A stretch of 31,109 nt of DNA, from positions 1 to 31,109 of the forward strand of contig JBCKVB010000013.1 of the NCBI GenBank assembly GCA_038924245.1. Reading direction: 5' to 3'. The translations under genes were made by a program, and so were the position numbers. Numbering within the stretch: the first letter of the stretch is position 1; each line of letters begins with the position of its first letter. This document shows positions 13,671 to 22,258 of this stretch, one piece after another. The notes beneath the pieces are model-generated. The model was not told the DNA's origin. It saw only the letters and a program-made list of their open reading frames with translations, and did not search any database. The stretch comes from SURF-13 sp038924245 (GTDB taxonomy: Bacteria; Pseudomonadota; Gammaproteobacteria; SURF-13).

Positions 13671-15369
13671 GCCGCGCCTCAAGGTAGTGCTGTGCTGGCA
13701 CATGCACCAGCCGGTGTACCGCGACCTCATTACCCGGGAATACCAGTTGCCGTGGACCTACCTCCATGCCATCAAGGATTACGCGGACATGGCGACGCTG
13801 CTCGAAGACACGCCCGCCGCGCGCGTGGTCATCAACTTCGCCCCCATCCTGCTCGAACAGATCACCGATTATGCGCACCAGATCAAGGAATTTTTGACCT
13901 CCCATACCCCGCTGCACGACCCGCTTCTGGCGGCGCTCGGTGCCGCACAATTGCCGCAAGATGATGCAGCGCGCGTTGCCTTGATCAAGGCATGTCTGCG
14001 CATCAATCGCGAGCGCCTCATCGATCCCTTTCCGCACTACCTTCGCCTGGCCGAGATCGCCGCCCGCCTCGCCGACGACACCGAGGCTTTGCGCTATCTC
14101 GACGAGCAGTATTTTGCCGATCTCCTGATGTGGTATCACCTGGCGTGGCTGGGCGAAACAGTACGGCGCAACAATACAGCGGTGCGCGCCCTCATTGAAA
14201 AAGGTTATTTGTTCACCTTGAGCGACAGGCATTTACTGTTATCCATCATCGCTGAATTATTGGGCGGCCTGATCGGACGCTATCGCACGCTTGCGGAAAC
14301 CGGTCAGATCGAGCTTTCCCTGACGCCTTACGCGCACCCGATTCTTCCGCTGCTGCTGGATTTCAACAGCGCGCGCGAGGCGCTGCCCGATGTGAGCCTG
14401 CCGGAATCTCCGGCGTATCCCGGCGCCATCGAGCGCGTGCGCTGGCATATCCAGCACGGCATTGAGGTCTTCCGCCGCCACTTTGGATTTACGCCGCAGG
14501 GTTGCTGGCCGTCCGAGGGCGGCGTGAGCGACGCCACATTGCGTTTGCTGGATGAATACAAATTCCGCTGGACGGCGAGCGGCGAGTCGGTGCTGTATAA
14601 CAGTCTCGCCCGTGCGAATGGAGCGGAAGAACCTTCCAACAAGGAATGGCTGTATCACCCCTATACCGTCGGCGCGGGCAAGGTCGCGACCTTCTTTCGT
14701 GACGACGGCCTCTCCGATCTCATCGGCTTCACCTACGCCAAATGGCACGCGGATGATGCCGTCAGCAATCTCCTCTCGCACCTGGACAGTATCGCGAGCA
14801 CGCACGACACATCCAGCAGTGTCGTTTCCATCATTCTGGATGGCGAAAACGCGTGGGAGTATTACCCCAATAACGGTTATTATTTTTTAAGCGCTCTGTA
14901 CCAGCGCCTCAGCACGCACCCGCGGCTGCACATGACGACATTCTCGGACTGCCTGGACAGCCTGCAGCCAGCCGAAAAACTGGAGACGCTTGTTGCGGGT
15001 AGCTGGGTATACGGCACCTTCTCCACCTGGATCGGCGACGCCGACAAGAACCGCGCATGGGACCGGCTGTGTGACGCCAAACACGCATTCGACGCGGCGG
15101 TCGCCTCGGGGCGTTTGACGGACGAACAGCGCGCCACGCTGGAGAGGCAACTGGCCGTATGCGAAGGCTCGGACTGGTTCTGGTGGTTCGGCGGCTATAA
15201 TCCAGCGGACACGGTGAGTGATTTCGAACTATTGTTCCGCCGCCATCTCGCCAATCTCTACCGCATGCTGGAGGAATCCATTCCTGAAGAATTATCGATG
15301 GTGCTGTCGCGCGGCAGCGGCGCGCCCGCGCAGGGCGGCGTCATGCGCCCCGGCCAGGAGGCGCGGTGA
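13660..15369 (+). CDS. Glycoside hydrolase family 57 protein (alpha-amylase / glucanotransferase type)
   Basis: A 569-residue cytoplasmic GH57 enzyme without a signal peptide. Family motifs are WHMHQPVY (residues 13-20), a second block ELSLTPYAHPILPLL (218-232), GCWPSEGGVSD with the likely nucleophile Glu286, and IILDGENAWEYY with the likely acid/base Asp394. The C-terminal part (~440-545) is the helical domain common to this GH57 group. GH57 covers alpha-amylase, amylopullulanase, 4-alpha-glucanotransferase and branching activities; sequence alone does not decide here. Its position inside a glgC-malQ operon points to intracellular alpha-glucan trimming or remodelling. It overlaps glgC by 11 bases at its start and malQ by four bases at its end. 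Confidence 0.92.
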   Translation: MSVEPRLKVVLCWHMHQPVYRDLITREYQLPWTYLHAIKDYADMATLLEDTPAARVVINFAPILLEQITDYAHQIKEFLTSHTPLHDPLLAALGAAQLPQDDAARVALIKACLRINRERLIDPFPHYLRLAEIAARLADDTEALRYLDEQYFADLLMWYHLAWLGETVRRNNTAVRALIEKGYLFTLSDRHLLLSIIAELLGGLIGRYRTLAETGQIELSLTPYAHPILPLLLDFNSAREALPDVSLPESPAYPGAIERVRWHIQHGIEVFRRHFGFTPQGCWPSEGGVSDATLRLLDEYKFRWTASGESVLYNSLARANGAEEPSNKEWLYHPYTVGAGKVATFFRDDGLSDLIGFTYAKWHADDAVSNLLSHLDSIASTHDTSSSVVSIILDGENAWEYYPNNGYYFLSALYQRLSTHPRLHMTTFSDCLDSLQPAEKLETLVAGSWVYGTFSTWIGDADKNRAWDRLCDAKHAFDAAVASGRLTDEQRATLERQLAVCEGSDWFWWFGGYNPADTVSDFELLFRRHLANLYRMLEESIPEELSMVLSRGSGAPAQGGVMRPGQEAR

Positions 15370-16826
15370 GCCCGGCGGAGACGGGCAGAGCGCGGCGCGC
15401 CGGCGTCATATTGCATCCTACCTCCCTGCCGGGACCACGCACCCAGGGCGATCTCGGTCCGGAGGCCTATCACTTTGTCGAATTTCTCGCTGCGAGCGGA
15501 CAGCAGGTGTGGCAGGTGTTGCCGCTCGGTCCGACCCACGATGACGGCTCGCCTTATCAATGTCTGTCGGTGAACGCCGGCAGTCCCCATCTCATCAGCC
15601 CGGAATTGTTAAAGCAGGAAGGCTGGCTCGATTCTTATAAAAACAAGACGCCACAATCAACGCTTTTACAGCGCGCCTGCCAGCGCTTCATGCAGAACGC
15701 CTCACCGCAGGAGCGTGATGCCTGCACGGAGTTCATCAAGCAGCAGAGCCATTGGCTGCCGGATTACGCGCTCTATCAGGCGCTGAAAAACGAACACGGC
15801 GGCCACTCCTGGTTCGACTGGCCCACACCCCTGCGCGACCGCGATGCCCAGGCGCTGGATGAAGCGCGCACGCGACTCGACAACGCCATCATCCAGGTCC
15901 GTTTCGAGCAGTTCATGTTTTCCCGCCAATGGAGCGCGCTCAAGCGTTATGCCAACGCGCGCGGTGTGGCGATGTTCGGCGATATGCCGATTTTCGTCGC
16001 GCACGACAGCGCTGATGTCTGGTCACATCGCGAGTTGTTCGATCTCGACGCCGAGGGGCACGCGCGCGTAGTGGCCGGTGTGCCGCCGGATTATTTCTCC
16101 GTGCATGGCCAGCGCTGGGGCAATCCGCATTATAACTGGCAGCGCATGCGTGACGATGGTTACCGCTGCTGGATAGAACGCATGCGGACACAACTGCGAC
16201 TGTTCGATCTGATCCGCATCGACCATTTCCGCGGGTTCGAGTCGTACTGGGAAATCCCCGCCGAACTGCCGACCGCGGAAGGCGGACGCTGGGTCAAAGC
16301 GCCCGGTGATGAGTTGTTTGCCGTACTGCAACGCGAACTCGGCTCGCTGCCGCTGATCGCGGAAGATTTGGGATTGATTACGCCCGAGGTGCACGCACTG
16401 CGTAAAAAGTATGGTTTTCCCGGCATGAAAATACTGCAATTCGCGTTTGACGGCGATCCGTGCAACCCATATCTGCCGCATCAGCATGAGGTCAACAGCG
16501 TGGTCTACACCGGCACGCATGACAACGACACCACGCTCGGCTGGTTCCACAACCTGACGCCGGAACAAAAACAGTACATGGATGATTACCTGGGCGTGCC
16601 CGGCGAGCCCATGCCCTGGCCGCTGATACGCGCGGCGCTGGCCTCGGTCGCGCACCTGGCCGTGATTCCGATGCAGGACATTCTGATGTTGGGCGGCGAG
16701 GCGCGCATGAACACCCCCGGCACCCTCTCCGGCAATTGGCGCTGGCGCTTCAGTTGGGATCAAGTCACGCCGGACCTATCCGGACGGGTGCGCCACCTCA
16801 ACCGCCTCTATAACCGCAGCGATTAA
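15366..16826 (+). CDS. malQ: 4-alpha-glucanotransferase (amylomaltase)
   Basis: GH77 enzyme of 486 residues that moves maltosyl and longer units between alpha-1,4-glucans, recycling short chains. GH77 signatures are GVILHPTSLPGP at 13-24, VLPLGPTHDDGSPYQ, PDYFSVHGQRWGNPHYNW, the nucleophile Asp286 in RIDHFRGFESYW, the acid/base Glu333 in IAEDLG, and Asp386 in YTGTHDNDT. The start is a GTG overlapping the GH57 stop (GTGA), with a perfect AGGAGG four bases upstream. It is the shorter amylomaltase form, without the N-terminal extension of E. coli MalQ. It ends the glucan operon and converges on the ETF-QO gene with 25 bases between and no evident terminator hairpin. Confidence 0.96.
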   Translation: MSPAETGRARRAGVILHPTSLPGPRTQGDLGPEAYHFVEFLAASGQQVWQVLPLGPTHDDGSPYQCLSVNAGSPHLISPELLKQEGWLDSYKNKTPQSTLLQRACQRFMQNASPQERDACTEFIKQQSHWLPDYALYQALKNEHGGHSWFDWPTPLRDRDAQALDEARTRLDNAIIQVRFEQFMFSRQWSALKRYANARGVAMFGDMPIFVAHDSADVWSHRELFDLDAEGHARVVAGVPPDYFSVHGQRWGNPHYNWQRMRDDGYRCWIERMRTQLRLFDLIRIDHFRGFESYWEIPAELPTAEGGRWVKAPGDELFAVLQRELGSLPLIAEDLGLITPEVHALRKKYGFPGMKILQFAFDGDPCNPYLPHQHEVNSVVYTGTHDNDTTLGWFHNLTPEQKQYMDDYLGVPGEPMPWPLIRAALASVAHLAVIPMQDILMLGGEARMNTPGTLSGNWRWRFSWDQVTPDLSGRVRHLNRLYNRSD

Positions 16827-16851
16827 GCGGGCAACAAACCGCGGCGCCTGG

Positions 16852-18510
16852 CTACATATCCACATAGTTCGGTCCGCTGCCACCCTCCGGCGTGACCCAG
16901 GTGATGTTTTGTAATGGATCTTGAATGTCGCACACTTTGCAGTGAATACAATTAGCGGCATTGATCTGTAACCGCGGCCCCTGGTGGGGCAGGTGAATAA
17001 TCTCGTAAACCCCGGCGGGACAATAGCGTTGTTCGGGGGCATCATAGATGCGCAGATTGTGTTCAATGGCGAGCTGCGGTTGGGCGAGTTTGAGATGTAC
17101 CGGTTGATCCTCTTCGTAGCCCAGATTAGACAGATAGATGGAGCTCGGATTGTCGAACGCCAGTACGCCGTCGGCTTTGGGATAGGCTATCGGCGCACAG
17201 GCGTTGGCGGGTTTGAGCGAGGCGTGATCGGCTGAGGTATGCCGCAGGCTCCACGGCAGCCGTATGCCGAAATGGCGTAACCACAGATCAATGCCGGCGT
17301 AGGCCATGCCGCCCCAGAGCCCCCAGCGTGATAACGCGGGCTTGACGTTGCGCGCGGCGTCAAGGTCCTGGTGTATCCACGAATCCGCGAACGACCGCGC
17401 ATAATGCGTGAGTTCGTCATGGCCGCTACGGCCTTCCACACACATGGCCTGGAACGCCGCTTGCGCCGCCAGCATGCCGCTTTTCATGGCGTTGTGGCTG
17501 CCTTTGATGCGGGGAACGTTGACCAGCCCGGCGCTGCATCCGATGAGCGCCCCGCCAGGGAACGTCAGTTTCGGTAGCGATTGCAGGCCGCCTTCACTGA
17601 TGGCGCGAGCGCCGTAACCTAATCGTTCGCCGTGCATGAATACGTCACGTATTGCCGGATGTGTTTTGAAGCGCTGAAATTCATCGAACGGACTCAGGTG
17701 AGGGTTCGCGTAATCGAGATGCACCACATATCCCACGGCGACCTTGTTCTCGTCCAGGTGATACAAGAAGCCCCCGCCGCCGGTGCGCCAATCCAACGGC
17801 CAGCCCAGGGTGTGCAGCACTAGGCCAGGCTGATGCCGCGTGGAATCGACCCGCCACAGTTCTTTGAAGCCGATGCCGTATTTCTCAACGTCGCAACCGG
17901 CGCGCAGCGCAAAACGCGCCTGCAACTGTTTGGTGAGCGAGCCGCGCGCGCCTTCGGCGATCAAGGTGTATTTCGCGTGCAGCTCCATGCCCGGCGTATA
18001 GCCGGATTTGTGCGCACCTTCTTTGGTGATACCCACATCCCCGGTGGCAATGCCTTTGACACTGCCATCGTCGTGGTAAAGCACTTCCGCGGCGGCAAAG
18101 CCGGGATAGATTTCCACGCCCAGCGCTTCGGCCTGTTCGCCCAGCCAGCGGCAGACGTTACCCAGGCTGGCGATATAGTTGCCGTGATTGCGCATCAGCG
18201 GCGGCAGCAGCGCGGAGGGGATGCGGGTGCTGCCGGATTCACGCAGTAGCAGAAAGCGATCTTCGGTGACAGGGGTGCGAAGCGGCGCGCCGCGCTCACG
18301 CCAGTCCGGGATGAGTTCGTTGAGGGCGATGGGGTCGATGACCGCGCCGGAGAGAATGTGTGCGCCAACCTGTGCGCCTTTTTCTACCACGCAGACGCTC
18401 ACCTCCCGGCCCGCGGCTGTGGCAAGTTGCTTCAGGCGGATCGCGGCCGACAAGCCCGCCGGCCCCGCACCGGCAATCACTACATCATAGGCCATTAGAT
18501 CACGTTGCAT
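16852..18510 (-). CDS. Electron transfer flavoprotein-ubiquinone oxidoreductase (ETF-QO)
   Basis: Membrane-associated flavo-iron-sulfur protein (552 residues, normal length) that passes electrons from reduced ETF to ubiquinone. It has an N-terminal FAD-binding Rossmann motif (DVVIAGAGPAGLSAAIRL), VVEKGAQVGAHILSGAV, a ubiquinone-binding middle (KFELWRVDSTRHQPG-type region, with GGGFLYHLDENKVAVGYVV and GGLQSLPKLTFPGGALIG), and a C-terminal ferredoxin domain (RYCPAGVYE ... NCIHCKVCDIQDP) supplying the four cysteines of one 4Fe-4S cluster. The longer start (MQRDLMAYDVV) is preferred over the ATG at 18495, because relatives carry the same short extension. It is downstream of the LysR gene on the same strand, separated by a MITE, and lies beside etfBA. 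Confidence 0.96.
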   Translation of the reverse strand: MQRDLMAYDVVIAGAGPAGLSAAIRLKQLATAAGREVSVCVVEKGAQVGAHILSGAVIDPIALNELIPDWRERGAPLRTPVTEDRFLLLRESGSTRIPSALLPPLMRNHGNYIASLGNVCRWLGEQAEALGVEIYPGFAAAEVLYHDDGSVKGIATGDVGITKEGAHKSGYTPGMELHAKYTLIAEGARGSLTKQLQARFALRAGCDVEKYGIGFKELWRVDSTRHQPGLVLHTLGWPLDWRTGGGGFLYHLDENKVAVGYVVHLDYANPHLSPFDEFQRFKTHPAIRDVFMHGERLGYGARAISEGGLQSLPKLTFPGGALIGCSAGLVNVPRIKGSHNAMKSGMLAAQAAFQAMCVEGRSGHDELTHYARSFADSWIHQDLDAARNVKPALSRWGLWGGMAYAGIDLWLRHFGIRLPWSLRHTSADHASLKPANACAPIAYPKADGVLAFDNPSSIYLSNLGYEEDQPVHLKLAQPQLAIEHNLRIYDAPEQRYCPAGVYEIIHLPHQGPRLQINAANCIHCKVCDIQDPLQNITWVTPEGGSGPNYVDM

Positions 18511-18527
18511 GCTGACAGTACCCTTTC

Positions 18528-18670
18528 AGGGCACCTCTAAAAATGCGTCTTTTGCTCCAATACTGCGTTGCAGCTTGTCTCCGCTGCTCACATACTGACG
18601 TGTATGCTGCGCTGCTCGCCTGCGCTGCGCCTTGTCTTGAAGCAAAATCCATCATTTTTAGAGGTGCCCT
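18528..18670. mobile_element. MITE-like element with 18-base terminal inverted repeats
   Basis: Bases 18528-18545 (agggcacctctaaaaatg) and 18653-18670 are perfect inverted repeats. The interior is also partly self-complementary (ttttgct near the left end pairs with agcaaaa near the right; catactgacgtgtatg in the middle), so the whole 143 bases can fold into a long cruciform. No frame codes for a transposase. It touches the LysR stop codon on one side and lies 17 bases from the ETF-QO start on the other, occupying the ETF-QO leader. Confidence 0.75.
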
Positions 18671-19597
18671 TCAAACAATAAGTGGAAATTCGATTTCGTC
18701 ACTGCGCTCAATCCCCGCGGTCAACGTGCGACACAGCGCCAGAAATTCGCGCATGCCCGCTGTCTGGTATTTTTGCTTATGCCAGAGAAACTGAAACTGG
18801 CGCCGCAAATCCAGGCCGGGCGTAGCAATCGGCACCAGGCTGCCGCGCTGGAAGGCTTCACGCAGCGCCAGGCGGGAGATGCAAGCTATTCCCAGACCGA
18901 ATTCCACGGCGCGCTTGATGGCCTCCGTATGTTCCAGTTCCAGGCGGATATTGAGCGACGCAGAGTGGTGGCGCATGGCATGGTCGAGTGTCTCACGCGT
19001 CGCCGACCCGTGTTCACGCATAATCCACGGCTCCGCCGCCAATTCTTCCAGGGTGACGGCATTGCGTTGGGCGAGGTGATAGTTAGGCGAGCAAAATACC
19101 ACGAGTTCATCTTCCACCCAGCGTTGTGTTTCAAGGTCGGGATGGTGGCAATCCCCTTCGATCAGCCCCAGATCAAGTTCGTAACGCGCTACTTGCCGCA
19201 CGATAGTGGCCGTGTTGTGAACTTGCAGCCGAATCCGGCTTTCCGGGTGCTGTTGCAGGAATGACGCGACGATCAGCGTAGCCAGATAATTGCCTATAGT
19301 GAGGGTTGCACCGATCTCTATAGCGCCAAAACCGGACTTGCCTTGCAGCAGGTCCTCGATCTCGCGGGCGCGATCCAGTAATTCCACCGCCTTGGGCAGT
19401 AATTGGCGACCAAGTTCATTGAGCCGCAGCGTTTTTCCAACCCGGTCAAGAAATTGACCATTAAACTGACGCTCAAAGCTGCCTAGTGCGGTACTCACCG
19501 CCGACTGGGATAACGTCAGCTCTGCGGCCGCCCTCGACACACTTTCGCAGCGCCCCACAGCGACGAAGACCTCCAATTGGCGTAATGTATACCTCAC
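18671..19597 (-). CDS. LysR-type transcriptional regulator, divergent from etfBA
   Basis: A 308-residue LysR family protein. The N-terminal winged helix-turn-helix covers residues 1-60 (YTLRQLEVFVAVGRCESVSRA, AAELTLSQSAVSTALGSFER). Residues ~90-300 are the two-lobed effector-binding domain, opening with GAIEIGATLTIGNYLATLIV. It looks like the YeiE/CbbR-like part of the family; the effector is unknown. The start is a GTG: an in-frame TAA lies four codons upstream and no ATG fits, and there is no clear ribosome site. The divergent layout with etfB, and ETF-QO behind it, suggest that it regulates the ETF system. Confidence 0.92.
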   Translation of the reverse strand: MRYTLRQLEVFVAVGRCESVSRAAAELTLSQSAVSTALGSFERQFNGQFLDRVGKTLRLNELGRQLLPKAVELLDRAREIEDLLQGKSGFGAIEIGATLTIGNYLATLIVASFLQQHPESRIRLQVHNTATIVRQVARYELDLGLIEGDCHHPDLETQRWVEDELVVFCSPNYHLAQRNAVTLEELAAEPWIMREHGSATRETLDHAMRHHSASLNIRLELEHTEAIKRAVEFGLGIACISRLALREAFQRGSLVPIATPGLDLRRQFQFLWHKQKYQTAGMREFLALCRTLTAGIERSDEIEFPLIV

Positions 19598-19627
19598 ATC
19601 TGTATTTTAGATGACATTTATCTAAAT
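19598..19627. promoter_or_regulatory. Possible LysR operator half-sites
   Basis: Two AT-rich dyads lie side by side between the LysR gene and etfB: ATCT-N7-AGAT (19598-19612) and ATTTA-TC-TAAAT (19616-19627). They lie just upstream of the etfB -35 box, where a LysR activator would be expected to bind. No experimental motif was available for comparison. Confidence 0.35.
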
Positions 19628-19634
19628 AATCAAC

Positions 19635-19663
19635 TTAACAGATAATTCAAGAGAGAATATAAT
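19635..19663 (+). promoter_or_regulatory. Near-consensus sigma70 promoter of etfBA-fpr
   Basis: TTAACA (19635-19640; five of six bases of TTGACA) and a perfect TATAAT (19658-19663) have the ideal 17-base spacer. Transcription should start near 19670, giving a leader of about 14 bases that contains AGAGG before the etfB ATG at 19684. Confidence 0.65.
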
Positions 19664-19683
19664 AATTAAAATAAGAGGTTTTT

Positions 19684-20433
19684 ATGAAGATATTGGTCGC
19701 TGTAAAGCGTGTGGTTGATTCTAACGTCAAGGTGCGCATCAAGCCAGACGGTTCCGATGTCGACGTCGCGGGTGCAAAAATGGGCATCAACCCGTTTGAT
19801 GAAAATGCCGTTGAAGAGGCGTTGCGCTTGAAAGAACGCGGTCTGGCCTCCGAGGTGGTGGCGGTGTCGCTGGGCACCGCCGCCTGCCAGGACGTGTTGC
19901 GCCATGCGTTAGCCATGGGCGCCGACCGCGCCATTCTGGTGGAAACCGATCTCCAGTTGCAGCCGCTGGGTATCGCCAAGTTGCTCAAGGCGGTGGTGGA
20001 GCGCGAACAGCCGGGCTTGATTATTCTGGGCAAGCAAGCCATTGATGACGACGCCGGTCAAACCGGGCAAATGCTCGCCGCGTTGCTGGGTGTTGGGCAG
20101 GGGACGTTTATCTCCGCGCTGGAAGTGCTCGACGGAGAAATTCGCGTCACCCGTGAAATTGATGGCGGCACCGAGACCCTGGCCTTGCGTCTGCCGGCCG
20201 TGGTGACTGCCGACTTGCGGCTCAACGAGCCGCGTTACGTGAAGTTGCCCAACCTGATGCTGGCGAAAAAGAAGCCGATACAGACGTATAACGCCGCTGA
20301 ATTTGGCATTGATGCCAGCCCACGCCTGAAGCAGCTCAATGTCGCCCATCCACCATTTCGTAAACCCGGGATAATGGTCAACAGTGTGCAAGAACTGGTG
20401 GAAAAACTGCGTGTCGAAGCAAAGGTAGTGTGA
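19684..20433 (+). CDS. etfB: Electron transfer flavoprotein beta subunit
   Basis: EtfB (249 residues) binds AMP and, with EtfA, forms the soluble heterodimer that collects electrons from acyl-CoA and related dehydrogenases. Family hallmarks are MKILVAVKRVVDSNVKVRI at the start, MGINPFDENAVEEALRLKE, the nucleotide-binding LGTAACQDVLRHALAMGADRA region, and the signature VTREIDGGTETLALRLPAVVTADLRLNEPRY, which includes the recognition loop for partner dehydrogenases. The ATG follows AGAGG by six bases. It is the first gene of the operon and overlaps etfA by one base (TGATG). Confidence 0.97.
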   Translation: MKILVAVKRVVDSNVKVRIKPDGSDVDVAGAKMGINPFDENAVEEALRLKERGLASEVVAVSLGTAACQDVLRHALAMGADRAILVETDLQLQPLGIAKLLKAVVEREQPGLIILGKQAIDDDAGQTGQMLAALLGVGQGTFISALEVLDGEIRVTREIDGGTETLALRLPAVVTADLRLNEPRYVKLPNLMLAKKKPIQTYNAAEFGIDASPRLKQLNVAHPPFRKPGIMVNSVQELVEKLRVEAKVV

Positions 20434-21380
20434 TGAATAGTCTGATTCTGGCCGAGCACGATGGCCACAAACTCAAGCCAGCGACTTATCGCGCCGTCAC
20501 CGCCGCGCAACGCTGGCAGTCGCCGGTTCATATTCTGGTAGTGGGTCACTCGATTGCCGCGATTGCGCAAGAAGCCGCCGCTATCCACGGTGTAGCGCGG
20601 GTAATGTTGCTGGATGCCGCCGCGCTGGCGCATCCACTCGCCGAAGATGTGGCCGATCTGATAGTCCGCTTGAGCCGCGCATACCAGGTGATTCTGGCGC
20701 CCCATACCGCCTTCGGCAAGAATGTGCTGCCGCGTGTGGCCGCGTTGCTGGATGTCGCCATGCTTTCAGATGTGATGACGATTTTGGGGCCGAAAACATA
20801 TGTGCGACCGATCTACGCCGGCAGCGTCCACGTCACTGTGGAAAGCGCCGATACGGTGCAGGTGCTCACGGTACGCGCCAGTAGCTTTGCCATGGCGGCC
20901 ACGGGTAATGGGGCTCCGATTGTTACATTGGCGATTTCCGCGGAAACCAGCCCGGCAACAAGCTACGGCGTGCGTTGGCTGGGCGCAACGCATAATGTAT
21001 CCGGCCGCCCTGATCTGGTCAGTGCCAGAGTAGTGATTTCCGGCGGGCGCTCGCTGGGCAGCACCGCGCAATTTCAAGCCGTGTTGGCGCCGCTTGCGGA
21101 AAAGCTGGGCGGCGCACTGGGCGCAACGCGCGCGGCGGTTGATGCCGGGTTTGCCCCGAACGATATTCAGGTCGGCCAATCCGGCGTCGTGGTCGCTCCG
21201 GAGTTATACATTGCTGTTGGCATTTCCGGCGCCGTACAACATACTGCCGGCATGAAAGACAGCAGGGTCATTGTCGCCATCAACCATGATGCCGACGCCG
21301 CGATTTTCCAGGTGGCGGACTACGGCCTGGTGGCGGACTTGTTCGAGGCCGTGCCTGCGCTCACTGAGGCATTAAAATAG
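20433..21380 (+). CDS. etfA: Electron transfer flavoprotein alpha subunit
   Basis: EtfA (315 residues) carries the redox FAD. The N-terminal domain spans residues 1-~185. The C-terminal FAD domain has the classic RVVISGGRSLGS, then GATRAAVDAGFAPNDIQVGQSG, ELYIAVGISGAVQHTAGMKDS and VAINHDADAAIFQVADYGLVAD motifs. I chose the ATG at 20433, which shares its A with the etfB stop TGA, rather than the GTG at 20430; AAAGG lies upstream. The length is normal for bacterial EtfA. It is co-transcribed with etfB and the downstream flavin reductase. Confidence 0.97.
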   Translation: MNSLILAEHDGHKLKPATYRAVTAAQRWQSPVHILVVGHSIAAIAQEAAAIHGVARVMLLDAAALAHPLAEDVADLIVRLSRAYQVILAPHTAFGKNVLPRVAALLDVAMLSDVMTILGPKTYVRPIYAGSVHVTVESADTVQVLTVRASSFAMAATGNGAPIVTLAISAETSPATSYGVRWLGATHNVSGRPDLVSARVVISGGRSLGSTAQFQAVLAPLAEKLGGALGATRAAVDAGFAPNDIQVGQSGVVVAPELYIAVGISGAVQHTAGMKDSRVIVAINHDADAAIFQVADYGLVADLFEAVPALTEALK

Positions 21381-21403
21381 TTTATTAAAGGATGGATTGT
21401 GAT

Positions 21404-22180
21404 ATGAGTAATCTGGCGACCGAACGCGTGTTGAGTGTGCACCACTGGAAAGACACCCTGTTCAGCTTTAAAACTACCCGTGATCCGGGCCTGCGCTTCA
21501 CCAATGGTCAGTTCGTGATGATCGGCCTGATGGTCGATGGCAAGCCGCTCATGCGCGCCTACAGTATCGCCAGCGCGAACTATGAGGAATACCTGGAATT
21601 TTTCAGCATCAAGGTTCAGCATGGCCCGCTGACCTCGCGCCTGCAACACCTTAAGGAAGGCGATGAGCTCCTGGTAAGCCGCAAACCCACCGGCACCCTG
21701 GTGCTGGATGATCTATTGCCGGGCAAAAATCTCTACCTGCTGAGCACAGGCACGGGATTGGCGCCCTTCATGAGCATCATCCAGGATCCGGAAACGTATG
21801 AACGGTTCGAGAAGGTGGTGCTGATTCATGGTGTACGCTATGTGAACGAACTGGCGTATGCGGATCTCATCAAAACGGAGTTGGCCGAGAACGAATTTCT
21901 CGGGGACATGATTCGCGAAAAACTCATTTATTACCCAACCGTAACCCGCGAAGAATTTCTCTATCAGGGGCGCCTCACTGACCTGATCAATAGCGGAAAA
22001 CTGTTTGCAGATATTGGCCTGCCGCCGTTCAATCCGGAGCACGACCGGGCGATGATTTGCGGCAGCCCCGCCATGCTGAAAGACACCTGCCATCTCCTGG
22101 ATAGCTACGGCTTTCAAGTCTCGCCCCGTATTGGTGTGCCGGGCCAGTATGTGATCGAGCGGGCATTTGTTGAGAAATAA
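21404..22180 (+). CDS. fpr: Ferredoxin/flavodoxin-NADP(+) reductase
   Basis: Fpr (258 residues from the ATG at 21404) is an FAD enzyme exchanging electrons between NADPH and ferredoxin or flavodoxin. The FAD-binding beta-barrel occupies residues ~1-100, with the RAYSIASANYEEYLEFF motif and HGPLTSRLQ. The NADP domain follows, with LLSTGTGLAPFMSIIQDP and a C-terminal IERAFVEK. The ATG at 21392 overlaps the ribosome site AAAGGA (21387-21392), so the second ATG, 11 bases further on, is the better start. It lies 23 bases after etfA in the same operon, an unusual pairing that could connect the NADPH and ETF electron pools. Confidence 0.94.
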   Translation: MSNLATERVLSVHHWKDTLFSFKTTRDPGLRFTNGQFVMIGLMVDGKPLMRAYSIASANYEEYLEFFSIKVQHGPLTSRLQHLKEGDELLVSRKPTGTLVLDDLLPGKNLYLLSTGTGLAPFMSIIQDPETYERFEKVVLIHGVRYVNELAYADLIKTELAENEFLGDMIREKLIYYPTVTREEFLYQGRLTDLINSGKLFADIGLPPFNPEHDRAMICGSPAMLKDTCHLLDSYGFQVSPRIGVPGQYVIERAFVEK

Positions 22181-22194
22181 CCTGAAAACAGGTT
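22179..22194 (+). terminator. Weak possible terminator after fpr
   Basis: A six-base stem aacctg/caggtt with an AAAA loop overlaps the fpr stop and is followed by TGGGTTTGG rather than a T-run. The stronger hairpins of the MITE at 22259-22413 may do the real job. Confidence 0.25.
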
Positions 22195-22258
22195 TGGGTT
22201 TGGCGGGCGCGTGCAGGATAAGATGGCCGTAGCGCAGACTGCGGACCGCATAATCTTA

